DNA of 15,661 bases. Source: an uncultured Verrucomicrobiota bacterium. GTDB taxonomy: Bacteria > Verrucomicrobiota > Verrucomicrobiia > Opitutales > LL51. Shown piece by piece: positions 1 to 6,924 of the stretch. The stretch's first letter is position 1. Every line of letters starts with the position of its first letter. The position numbers and the translations under genes are program-made. The notes beneath the pieces are model-generated. The model did not search any database. It was not told the DNA's origin and saw only the letters and a program-made list of their open reading frames with translations. The stretch lies in assembly GCA_947174645.1 (NCBI GenBank), contig CAMWJR010000011.1, positions 1-15,661 on the forward strand, written 5' to 3'.

Positions 1-888
1 GTGGGGAGCAGTGTAGAGCCGGTATCGACGAAGGATGAGCCTGTAGGTACTTTATCGGTTTCTGTAGAGCGTCAAAATTTGATCATTGAGGAGGTGCCCG
101 TTGCAGAAGTGCGAGAGATCGCGCTGAAACACATTATCCCAAATGTTAAACAAGCCCGGAGGACATTCAATGAAACCGCGGTTAAGGAGCTTGCCGAGAG
201 TATCAGCCAAGAGGGGCTTTTGCAACCGATTCTCGTGCGACCTTCTGAATGGCAGTTTTTTACGATTGTTGCCGGAGAGCGTCGTTTTCGAGCAATGCAG
301 TCGTTGGGGAAGGAAACCATCTTAGCGCGTATTATTCGGGCTACGGAGCGCGATTGTGCGGTGATTTCGCTCATCGAAAACCTCCAGCGCGAGTCCCTTA
401 ATCCGGTGGAAGAGGCCCTCGGGTTTGCGAACCTCGTCGAAGAATACGGTTTTACGCAAGAACAGATTGCGCAACGCGTGGGGCGGGCGCGCGCGACAGT
501 GGCGAATGTCATTCGGTTACTCAACCTCGAACCGGATATGCTTCATGCTCTCGAAGTGGGACAGATCATGCCAGGGCACGCCAAGATTTTGTTAAGTGTC
601 GAGGATCCCACTGCACGCCGTAAGCTCTTTGAAAAGATCATTGACGGAAATCTCAATATTCGTCAAACGGAACGCCAAGCGGCACTTTTAAAGCCTAATC
701 CCGCGGTGACGGTTGCCTCGACGCCGAGTGAACTCAGTACGTCGCTCATGAAGATCGAAAAACAGATCGCGGAGCAACTTGCAGCCGAGGTCTCGTTACA
801 ACATGGGCCCAAACACGGTAAGATCGTTATTGAATATAGTGGTGAGCAAGAGCTGTTGAGGATTATCCAGCTCATGGGGATTGCTTAA
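1..888 (+). CDS. parB: Chromosome-partitioning protein ParB (5' end probably outside the window)
   Basis: ParB is a CTP-dependent DNA clamp that loads at parS sites near the origin and works with ParA in chromosome segregation. The visible 295 residues hold the whole core. The ParB/Srx nucleotide-binding domain (about residues 38-130) carries GERRFRA at 92-98 and ENLQRE at 126-131, both CTP-pocket signatures. A helix-turn-helix follows (about 151-176, from FTQEQIAQRVGRARATV). The last 25 or so residues (KIVIEYS...) match the C-terminal dimerisation domain. The frame is open to base 1, where a GTG happens to lie. The short basic RLGxGLxxLL box that usually contacts ParA at the N-terminus is not seen, so the true start is probably upstream. 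The stop overlaps the next ATG (TAATG). I found no parS-like palindrome in the window. The family call is very secure; only the start is in doubt. Confidence 0.95.
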   Translation: MGSSVEPVSTKDEPVGTLSVSVERQNLIIEEVPVAEVREIALKHIIPNVKQARRTFNETAVKELAESISQEGLLQPILVRPSEWQFFTIVAGERRFRAMQSLGKETILARIIRATERDCAVISLIENLQRESLNPVEEALGFANLVEEYGFTQEQIAQRVGRARATVANVIRLLNLEPDMLHALEVGQIMPGHAKILLSVEDPTARRKLFEKIIDGNLNIRQTERQAALLKPNPAVTVASTPSELSTSLMKIEKQIAEQLAAEVSLQHGPKHGKIVIEYSGEQELLRIIQLMGIA

Positions 889-1052
889 TGTCGACTCAGC
901 ATCAAACTTTTTGTCGGAAATTGAGCCGCTTTGGGCGTTCGAGTGGCCGCTTAGGCGTTTTTCTCCTCTGTGTTCCTTTTTTTCTTATCTACCTCGGGTT
1001 GGTGCTGCTCAAAAATGCTTGCCGAGGACCACATCCCGGTGAAACGCGCTAG
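888..1052 (+). CDS. Small one-helix membrane protein, function unknown
   Basis: This 54-residue frame starts at an ATG overlapping the parB stop by one base (TAATG), a typical translational-coupling arrangement. The N-terminal half is basic (R10, K11, R14, R17, R21). A single strongly hydrophobic stretch follows at about residues 22-41 (GVFLLCVPFFLIYLGLVLL), then a short polar tail ending GETR. The positive-inside rule predicts the N-terminus in the cytoplasm. I recognise no family. The coupled start, the fill of the gap to tyrS and the clear membrane segment argue that it is real rather than chance. It could be a small envelope or regulatory membrane protein; nothing in the sequence identifies a partner. 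Confidence 0.6.
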   Translation: MSTQHQTFCRKLSRFGRSSGRLGVFLLCVPFFLIYLGLVLLKNACRGPHPGETR

Positions 1053-1091
1053 AGCATTGACCTTCGTACTTGGCGTTTTAACGTGAGGTCT

Positions 1092-2258
1092 ATGGATGCG
1101 CTAGAACAGTTAACTAATGGTGTCGATACCCTCGTGAGTCGCGAATTATTGGCGGGAAAACTCGCGGAGCGCCGCCCGTTACGTGTAAAACTAGGAGTCG
1201 ATCCGACACGCCCGGACCTGACTTTTGGGCATATGGTGGTCTTTAATAAACTACGGCAGTTTCAAGATCTAGGGCACCAGGCGATTCTCTTGATTGGCGA
1301 TCATACCGCGACCGTTGGTGATCCGTCGGGGCGTTCTGCGACGCGTCCCGTCTTGACGCAAGAGGAGGTCGAGCAAAACGCTAAAACTTACCTCGAGCAG
1401 GTCTTTCGTATCCTTGATCCATCGAAAACAGTTGTCCGCCGAAATAGCGAGTGGTTTCGAAAGATGACGTTCGATGATATGCTCATTATTGCCCGAAAGA
1501 TGACAGTTGCTCGGATGCTGGAACGCGACGATTTTGCGAAACGCTACCACGAAAATACGCCAATTTCGATCGTTGAGTTCCTGTACCCGCTGATGCAGGG
1601 GTACGACTCGGTAATGCTCGAGGCGGATGTCGAGCTTGGCGGTACCGATCAGCTCTTCAATCTTCTCGTAGGGCGCACGCTCCAAAAGGATTACGGGCAA
1701 CCCGAGCAAGTGGTAATGACGATGCCGCTCCTCGTGGGACTCGACGGCGAACGCAAGATGTCGAAGAGCTATGACAATTATATTTCATTCAACCACTCGG
1801 CTTCCGAGATGTTCGGAAAGATCATGTCGATTGCCGATGAGACGATGTGGATCTACTTTAAATTGCTACTACTATACTCGGATGCGCAAATCGAAAACCT
1901 CCGCCAGCAACACCCAATGGGGGTTAAAAAGTTATTGGCGAAAACGCTCGTTGCGCGATTTTATGGGGACGAAGTTGCAAGCAATGAATGTCGCCAGTTT
2001 GAGTCGGTTTTTTCGAAAAAAGAGCTCCCCGACGTGATGCCCGAAGTGGCATTAGCGGTGCTATCTGAGGAAAAGAGGACGCTCGCGGAAGTCATGGGAA
2101 CTTCTCAGCTTTTTGAGAGCAATCGCGAAATTCGGCGGCTCATTGACCAGGGGGCAGTGAAAGTCAACGGCGTAAAAATCACAGATCCGAGACATTTGAT
2201 CGTTCCGGGCGACGTGATTCAATGCGGAAAGCGCGTATTTTTCAAAGTCACGGCTTAA
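1092..2258 (+). CDS. tyrS: Tyrosyl-tRNA synthetase (class I, with C-terminal S4 domain)
   Basis: The enzyme charges tRNA-Tyr with tyrosine using ATP in the cytoplasm. From the ATG it is 388 residues, usual for the longer bacterial TyrRS type. The Rossmann core begins with KLGVDPTRPDLTFGH, where the class I HIGH motif reads T-F-G-H, so the first His is replaced. GDPSGRS follows. ELGGTDQLFN is typical of the tyrosine site. KMSKS is present at about residues 222-226. The last 60 or so residues (IRRLIDQGAVKVNG...GDVI) form an S4 RNA-binding domain. An in-frame GTG at 1083 gives a three-residue longer start. I prefer ATG 1092, but the Shine-Dalgarno is poor for both. It lies 39 bases after the small membrane-protein gene and converges on ispD, overlapping it by 11 bases, with no room for a private terminator. 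Confidence 0.95.
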   Translation: MDALEQLTNGVDTLVSRELLAGKLAERRPLRVKLGVDPTRPDLTFGHMVVFNKLRQFQDLGHQAILLIGDHTATVGDPSGRSATRPVLTQEEVEQNAKTYLEQVFRILDPSKTVVRRNSEWFRKMTFDDMLIIARKMTVARMLERDDFAKRYHENTPISIVEFLYPLMQGYDSVMLEADVELGGTDQLFNLLVGRTLQKDYGQPEQVVMTMPLLVGLDGERKMSKSYDNYISFNHSASEMFGKIMSIADETMWIYFKLLLLYSDAQIENLRQQHPMGVKKLLAKTLVARFYGDEVASNECRQFESVFSKKELPDVMPEVALAVLSEEKRTLAEVMGTSQLFESNREIRRLIDQGAVKVNGVKITDPRHLIVPGDVIQCGKRVFFKVTA

Positions 2259-2946
2259 TCAAACTTTGAGCGCGTTCGACCAAAAGAAATTCGATGAATG
2301 TACGATCTTGAGGGTACGTTAGCTTAAAATTCGGGGTGTAATTTTCCACAATTTTTAATGCCCCTGTGTAAATACTCGTATCATCGGTTACGCTTTGAGG
2401 ATTTTTAAGAAATTCTTGATAGTCGTCGTAGAGCTGCGGCAAATAAAACGCCTGTGGAGTTTCGAGCGCCAAAAGCTGTTCGCGCGGTGGGTAGGTACGT
2501 TGGGGCTCCCATAGAATTGTATCTGTAATTCGGTGAGCGAGCGTTGCTCCGATATCCTTTGTGGCGACGTTACGGAGATTTTCTAGATTTTGTGCGGTTA
2601 GTAACGGACGAGCACCATCGTGAATAAAAACGATCGTTTCACGCTCCTCATGGTTGTAAATCCATTCAAGTGCACTAAATACCGAATGCGTCCGTGTTGC
2701 GCCACCAAGGATATATTGTGGGAAACTGGAGGTTTCCGGCAGCCATTGTTGAACGGTTTTTTCGACAATATCTCGCTGTTCTTTCGAATGGCAAACGATG
2801 ATTTGCTGATTAAAAAATCTACTCGAGATAAATGCGCGAAGCGAGTACAAAAACGCCGGAATTCCATTCAGAGGCGTTAGGCATTTATCACCGAAACTCC
2901 AGCGCTGACTCTGTCCGGCGACGAGAATGATCGCGACATATCGCAT
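2248..2946 (-). CDS. ispD: 2-C-methyl-D-erythritol 4-phosphate cytidylyltransferase IspD
   Basis: IspD joins CTP and MEP to give CDP-ME in the non-mevalonate isoprenoid pathway. The protein is 232 residues, the usual length. Family marks in order are: the N-terminal nucleotide loop VAGQSQRW with R15 and K21 in the catalytic Arg/Lys positions, GGATRTHSV at 81-89, IHDGARP at 108-114, ETPQAF at 162-167, TDDTS at 187-191 and FKLTYPQD at 207-214. The glycine loop is less regular than the textbook AAGxGxRM. The related TarI branch of the family is the main alternative, but length and motifs fit IspD. The ATG begins at the base immediately after the pyrG stop (TAG-ATG), so the two genes are surely cotranscribed and probably translationally coupled. 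The 3' end overlaps tyrS by 11 bases. Confidence 0.9.
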   Translation of the reverse strand: MRYVAIILVAGQSQRWSFGDKCLTPLNGIPAFLYSLRAFISSRFFNQQIIVCHSKEQRDIVEKTVQQWLPETSSFPQYILGGATRTHSVFSALEWIYNHEERETIVFIHDGARPLLTAQNLENLRNVATKDIGATLAHRITDTILWEPQRTYPPREQLLALETPQAFYLPQLYDDYQEFLKNPQSVTDDTSIYTGALKIVENYTPNFKLTYPQDRTFIEFLLVERAQSLIKP

Positions 2947-4554
2947 CTAGGCACGCGAAGACTGGTACTCGAGCACGTGCGCGATGAAATCGGCAAAAAG
3001 CGGGTGGGCGCGGCGCGGTTTCGACTGGAACTCGGGGTGAAACTGGACGCCAACGAACCACGGGTGGTCGCGGAGCTCTAGGATTTCGACAAGATTGTGC
3101 TCCGGATTGATACCGGAAAAAACGACACCATGCGATTCGAACTCATCGCGATAATCGTTGTTGAATTCGTAGCGGTGGCGGTGGCGCTCATTAACATAGT
3201 TTGCTTGGTACGCGGCGATGGCCTTGGTGTTTTCGATGAGCTTGCAGGGATAACTCCCGAGGCGCATAGTGCCGCCCTTCTGCGTGACATGGCGCTGATC
3301 GAACATCATGCGGATGACGGGATAGGTTGTCTCAGGGACCATCTCTGTACTGTTAGCGTCGGTGTAGCCCAAAACGTTACGCGCGAACTCGATGGCGGCG
3401 ATTTGCATCCCAAGACAAATTCCGAAATACGGGATATGGTGTTCTCGGGCAAACTGTGCCGCGCGGATTTTCCCTTCGACGCCACGAATACCGAAACCGC
3501 CGGGCAACAAAATGCCGCTGATACCCTCGAAAAACTCCCCAAGGTCATCGGCCAGCTCGAGCTCCTCTGCGTCGATGACTTCGACAATGACCTTGCAATC
3601 ATTTTGGATGCCGCTGTGCGCGATCGCTTCGTAGACCGATTTGTACGCATCTTTGACATCGAGGTACTTGGCGATGAGGCCGATCGTGCAGGTTTTTTTC
3701 GGAAATTTAATTTTTTCAACAATCGTTTCCCACGGTGCAATATTGCTCTCGTGTAACGGGAGCTGCAACTTTTGGCAAACGATCTCGTCGAGTTTTTCCG
3801 AGTGCAAGAGGTAGGGGAGTTCGTAGATCGAGACCTTAAGGTCGAGCTCTTCAATAACACTAGTGACGGGAACGTTGCAAAAGAGGCTGATCTTTTGTCG
3901 CATATCGTCCGAGATCGGGATTTCCGTTCGACAAACAATAATGTCGGGTTGGATGCCGATTTCGCGCAACTTGGCGACGCTTTGTTGCGTTGGTTTGGTC
4001 TTCAACTCTCCCGCGGCACGGAGGAACGGGATCAATGTTACGTGGATAAAGAGGGCATTCTCGTGACCTAGCTCTAACGCAAGTTGTCGCAGTGCTTCGA
4101 GGAAGGGGAGCCCTTCGATGTCGCCAGTAGTTCCTCCGATTTCGGTAATAACGACATCGGCATCTTCGCCGGAGCCGTAAATTCGCTCCTTAATTTCATT
4201 CGTTACGTGCGGAATAACTTGGACGGTTTTGCCCAAATAATCGCCATTGCGCTCTTTTTGTAAGACCGAGGCGTAAATCTGACCCGATGTCAAGGTGTTG
4301 CGCTTTGAAAGCTCCGAAGACGTAAAACGCTCATAATGTCCGAGATCGAGGTCAGTTTCAGAGCCATCACTAAGGACGTAAACCTCGCCGTGTTGCGACG
4401 GATTCATCGTACCGGGATCGATGTTGAGATAGGGGTCGAACTTTTGCATACAGACCCGGAGCCCACGGCACTCCAAAAGAGCGCCAAGGGATCCTGAAGT
4501 CAATCCCTTCCCAAGCGACGACACAACGCCCCCCGTGATGAAAATATACTTCAT
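2947..4554 (-). CDS. pyrG: CTP synthase (glutamine-hydrolysing)
   Basis: PyrG aminates UTP to CTP using ATP and ammonia from glutamine. It has 535 residues, a full-length family size. The N-terminal synthetase domain starts with KYIFITGGVVSSLGKG (phosphate-binding loop) and contains DPYLNIDPGTMNP at 40-52, the UTP/Mg motif EIGGTTGDIEG at 138-148 and KTKPTQQSV at 185-193. The class I glutamine amidotransferase domain (about 288-530) has the oxyanion loop PGGFGIRG, the nucleophile C380 in GICLGMQ, and the His-Glu pair H506 and E508 in FHPEF. All catalytic residues are present. A GGGAG lies only 2 bases before the ATG, unusually close, but the N-terminus matches the family exactly. ispD follows without a gap, placing a CTP consumer directly behind the CTP maker. 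Confidence 0.98.
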   Translation of the reverse strand: MKYIFITGGVVSSLGKGLTSGSLGALLECRGLRVCMQKFDPYLNIDPGTMNPSQHGEVYVLSDGSETDLDLGHYERFTSSELSKRNTLTSGQIYASVLQKERNGDYLGKTVQVIPHVTNEIKERIYGSGEDADVVITEIGGTTGDIEGLPFLEALRQLALELGHENALFIHVTLIPFLRAAGELKTKPTQQSVAKLREIGIQPDIIVCRTEIPISDDMRQKISLFCNVPVTSVIEELDLKVSIYELPYLLHSEKLDEIVCQKLQLPLHESNIAPWETIVEKIKFPKKTCTIGLIAKYLDVKDAYKSVYEAIAHSGIQNDCKVIVEVIDAEELELADDLGEFFEGISGILLPGGFGIRGVEGKIRAAQFAREHHIPYFGICLGMQIAAIEFARNVLGYTDANSTEMVPETTYPVIRMMFDQRHVTQKGGTMRLGSYPCKLIENTKAIAAYQANYVNERHRHRYEFNNDYRDEFESHGVVFSGINPEHNLVEILELRDHPWFVGVQFHPEFQSKPRRAHPLFADFIAHVLEYQSSRA

Positions 4555-4657
4555 GGCTCCCGAGAATTAACGGAACCTCGATCAAGGACAAGGTAAAACC
4601 ATCGCCCCTGGGCCGAGATTTCTCAATACTCAGTTCGTTTTGAAAGTTGTGCTCTCA

Positions 4658-5500
4658 CTAAAACGTGAGCTGAAAGTTCACCGCTGGAACCCGTACATAA
4701 CTCGGGTGGAACCAGAGACTTCCCTGGTCTGCAAAAGGTATGGGGGCACATTGCCTGTTGAATACATCCCTATCGTCACCGATCGCATAAATCTTCGTAA
4801 GGGACCTAACGCTATACGCGCAAAGAATTTGCACCATATGCGCAAGTATATAAAAATCACGTGGGCACACGAAGGTTTCAGGAAAAGTATTTTCCTTTGC
4901 TAAAATGACACCGAGTGTTCTGCTCAGTTTTTCGATAGCGTAATAGATAACTGATTTTCCATGGATGAGATTTAGACCTTGGGCACGCTCTGCGTAGCGC
5001 GAAACAGCAAATGTATCCCTGTTATGCTTGTTTATGCGAAATGGCGATTGAGCATCTCCTTGTACGTTCACTTGAAACATGGGGTTTGACGTGCCATTCA
5101 TAAGCATACGTGCACACCATGTTTCTAGCAGACCTAGCAGGTGCTGTAGATCGTCAATATTGTGGAAGTCGTACCCGAAACGCGACGCAAGATCATCCAT
5201 TTTACAGGTAGGAGGGACGTTGCGGATATCTTGAAAAACTGTTGTGTTTTTGAGTACATCGATGGCTTCTAGAACACGCATCAGGACCGCACAATAGGGA
5301 ACTAAATCGGGATTATGGGGATTGGAAAGGAAATCAAGGTACTTTGCCTCAAGTATGTCAATATTTTGTGCCGTTGCTTGTTGGTGTACGGCGATAGGTG
5401 GCTGTGGTACTCCTTGATGGTGGGCGTTGGAGCTACCAAAGAGAGAAGAACCTGTTAGTAGTGTAAGAATTATACAATTTTTTCGAATATTTAGCTTCAT
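4658..5500 (-). CDS. Secreted protein of unknown function with six cysteines
   Basis: I do not recognise this 280-residue protein. The frame is open for 38 more codons upstream, but ATG 5500 is preferred. It has AGAAGG 9 bases upstream, and it starts a clean signal peptide: MKLNIRK, a hydrophobic core (IILTLLTGSSLF), then GSSNA before HH, a plausible signal peptidase I site near residue 27. The mature part begins His/Gln/Pro-rich, then appears mostly helical, with no further membrane segment. It contains six cysteines (in YCAV, TCKM, WCAR, VCPR, LCAY, QCAP), which could pair as disulfides in the periplasm. The C-terminus ends VNFQLTF, but the protein does not look like a barrel. The gene is AT-richer by eye than its neighbours and stands between the pseudopilin genes and pyrG on the same strand. 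It is probably lineage-specific. Confidence 0.7.
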   Translation of the reverse strand: MKLNIRKNCIILTLLTGSSLFGSSNAHHQGVPQPPIAVHQQATAQNIDILEAKYLDFLSNPHNPDLVPYCAVLMRVLEAIDVLKNTTVFQDIRNVPPTCKMDDLASRFGYDFHNIDDLQHLLGLLETWCARMLMNGTSNPMFQVNVQGDAQSPFRINKHNRDTFAVSRYAERAQGLNLIHGKSVIYYAIEKLSRTLGVILAKENTFPETFVCPRDFYILAHMVQILCAYSVRSLTKIYAIGDDRDVFNRQCAPIPFADQGSLWFHPSYVRVPAVNFQLTF

Positions 5501-5509
5501 AGCAATGGA

Positions 5510-5515
5510 CCTTCT
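5510..5515 (-). promoter_or_regulatory. Ribosome binding site deciding the start of the secreted protein
   Basis: On the minus strand this reads AGAAGG, 9 bases before the ATG at 5500. It supports that start over the upstream in-frame ATG at 5614, which would put 38 unrelated residues in front of a well-formed signal peptide. Confidence 0.6.
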
Positions 5516-5554
5516 GCCACCGCTTTTAATCGGAGTCAAGATTATTTTTAAAAA

Positions 5555-5594
5555 ATTATAATCTTTTAAGAAACGGCTAATATTTGTTATTATA
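5555..5594 (-). promoter_or_regulatory. AT-rich stretch with two TATAAT hexamers upstream of the secreted protein gene
   Basis: Read on the minus strand, perfect -10-like TATAAT hexamers lie at 5594-5589 and 5560-5555, 55 to 95 bases before the ATG at 5500. No convincing -35 hexamer sits at 16-18 bases from either. This suggests the secreted protein has its own promoter, separate from the pilin unit that ends at 5676. Two matches in such AT-rich DNA could be chance. Confidence 0.35.
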
Positions 5595-5675
5595 GTGTGA
5601 GCTTTCGCATCCATAAAAGGGTTCCCTTAATCCCGATATCCCATGAAAATTGATAATGTATGACTGGTGTTTGAC

Positions 5676-6329
5676 TTACTCGCTGCGCCAGGAAATGGCG
5701 TCGAGAGAATGATTGTTGTCGCCAACGGTAAAAAAAATGACCTTTTCGCGTAGCCCTTCTGGAGGGACTTTTTTTTGAATGGAGCGGTAGGAGCTAAAAA
5801 TGTTTTGAGGGATTAGAACATCGTCGTCCATATCGCTTTCGATGACAAAGTAAATTTCGGGGTTATTGAAGCGGTCCGCAAGGCGTGTTCGATCAATTGT
5901 TTTGTCGTTTTTCGAAACCCAAAAGTCGTCGTCGCCAAACTCGATAAAAGTTGTCCCGTTGGGATTCAGGTACGCGTGCTCGTCGCGGAGCGCAGTGATA
6001 CCGTCGAGTTCCTTACCGGAAAGCGCGCGGATAAGGTTCGCTGAAATGGCTGCGTCAAGAGCAATAACTTTTTCGGAAGGCAGTTCTTCGGATTCAGAAA
6101 GGAGTCGGGGCAAAGCGCCGTACTCGTTAAAGTAATCACGCATGCCGCCGGCGTACCGGCTCAGCTGGACTCGGGATTGCGCGAGATGCATCGAACGTTT
6201 GACGCGGTTGAAATTCGGCCAAATGAGCCCGATGAGGATTGCGATTGTGGCAATGACGGCCAGCAGCTCGAGGATCGTGAATGCTCCCCGACGACGAACG
6301 GGGGCAACACACAATAAATCCATACCCAT
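5676..6329 (-). CDS. Prepilin-like protein with type IV N-terminal methylation motif
   Basis: From ATG 6329 this is a 217-residue type IV pilin-like or pseudopilin protein. A basic leader (RRRGA, residues 12-16) precedes F17-T-I-L-E21, then a hydrophobic helix (LLAVIATIAILIGLIW). Cleavage by prepilin peptidase is expected before F17, leaving E at mature position 5. The -1 residue is Ala rather than the usual Gly, as I recall from Planctomycetes/Verrucomicrobia prepilins. The globular part ends with DRFNNPEIYFVIESD, resembling the conserved region of major pseudopilins, and has two acidic clusters (GDDDF, DMDDDV) that might bind calcium. The open frame continues upstream to 6662 only in the shadow of the preceding pilin gene. 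ATG 6323, two codons on, is equally possible. It follows the GspG-like gene by 52 bases and ends the unit. Confidence 0.8.
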   Translation of the reverse strand: MGMDLLCVAPVRRRGAFTILELLAVIATIAILIGLIWPNFNRVKRSMHLAQSRVQLSRYAGGMRDYFNEYGALPRLLSESEELPSEKVIALDAAISANLIRALSGKELDGITALRDEHAYLNPNGTTFIEFGDDDFWVSKNDKTIDRTRLADRFNNPEIYFVIESDMDDDVLIPQNIFSSYRSIQKKVPPEGLREKVIFFTVGDNNHSLDAISWRSE

Positions 6330-6381
6330 GCAGGCTCTGCTAAGAAATTTTTCGGTTCCGTCACGAAAGAATGTGATAATT

Positions 6382-6924
6382 TTAAAGAAAACCGCCGTTA
6401 GTGATAATGAGATCGCCGGCAGTCCTGCTGTTTTCGAGAATGACGCCGTCCTCAGTAACGCTTGCTGGTGCATCCGCGTTTTTTGAAGAAACCAGGATGT
6501 AGGAAGGATATTCCCAGCAGTCGGGATCTTCACGCAGGCGGTAGTAGTAGATGTAGGCGTTGCCAAAAGGGTTAACCAATGCCCCTTCAATTTCAGTGAG
6601 GGCAATATCAATCCGATCCGTTTGAATTTCTGGAGTGCTACCATCGGGGAGAATTTTTCCATGAAGCGCCGAACAGAGAATTTTCCCTTGATGTGCGTTG
6701 TGTTGGGCGATCCAGGGGTAGTCCCCGTAGGCGGTGCGATAATTTTCTAAAATATGCGCGATTTTGATCATTTCAGCCCGCGCCAGCATCGCTTTTTTAC
6801 GCCCACGGAACGTTCCCATGCCAATAGCGCCAAACGCCCCCAAAAGTAGGAGTAGCAAAAACACGACACAGACCATTTCGATCAGCGTGAATCCGTGGTG
6901 CTTTTTGTTTGTGAAATTGTGCAC
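6382..6924 (-). CDS. GspG-like pseudopilin (type II secretion / type IV pilus family)
   Basis: The 180-residue protein has a short polar leader ending KKHHG, then F12-T-L-I-E16 and a hydrophobic helix of about 20 residues, a textbook class III signal cut by prepilin peptidase between G11 and F12. The rest follows the GspG pattern: ENYRTAYGDYPW soon after the helix, NPFGNAYIYYYR in the middle, SYILVSSK, and near the end GDLIITNGG. Such proteins form the short periplasmic pseudopilus of type II secretion or minor pilins. The start is GTG at 6924, immediately after the TAG of the upstream barrel gene. No ATG lies before the leader. No other secretion gene (GspD, E or F) is in the window, so the machine it serves must be encoded elsewhere. 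Family call firm, subfamily less so. Confidence 0.85.
   Translation of the reverse strand: MHNFTNKKHHGFTLIEMVCVVFLLLLLLGAFGAIGMGTFRGRKKAMLARAEMIKIAHILENYRTAYGDYPWIAQHNAHQGKILCSALHGKILPDGSTPEIQTDRIDIALTEIEGALVNPFGNAYIYYYRLREDPDCWEYPSYILVSSKNADAPASVTEDGVILENSRTAGDLIITNGGFL

Noticed and set aside
3097..3756. A 219-codon open frame on the + strand opposite pyrG
   Set aside because: It lies wholly antisense to a perfectly conserved pyrG, has no signal peptide, motif or ribosome binding site, and its composition mirrors the pyrG codons. It is a shadow frame.
4654..4669. Inverted repeat CTCAC/GTGAG over the secreted protein stop, as a terminator
   Set aside because: The stem is only five pairs and no T-run follows on the minus strand.
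5501..5614. Upstream extension of the secreted protein
   Set aside because: It would place 38 residues before an intact signal peptide, while ATG 5500 has a good ribosome binding site and the extension covers the TATAAT-containing AT-rich region.
5617..5628. AAGG/CCTT hairpin after the pilin genes, as a terminator
   Set aside because: The stem is four pairs with a short, interrupted T-run. It is too weak to call, although it lies where a terminator would be useful.
6330..6662. Upstream extension of the second prepilin frame
   Set aside because: The 111 extra residues overlap the GspG-like gene in another frame and would bury the prepilin leader deep inside the protein. ATG 6329 gives a normal prepilin.
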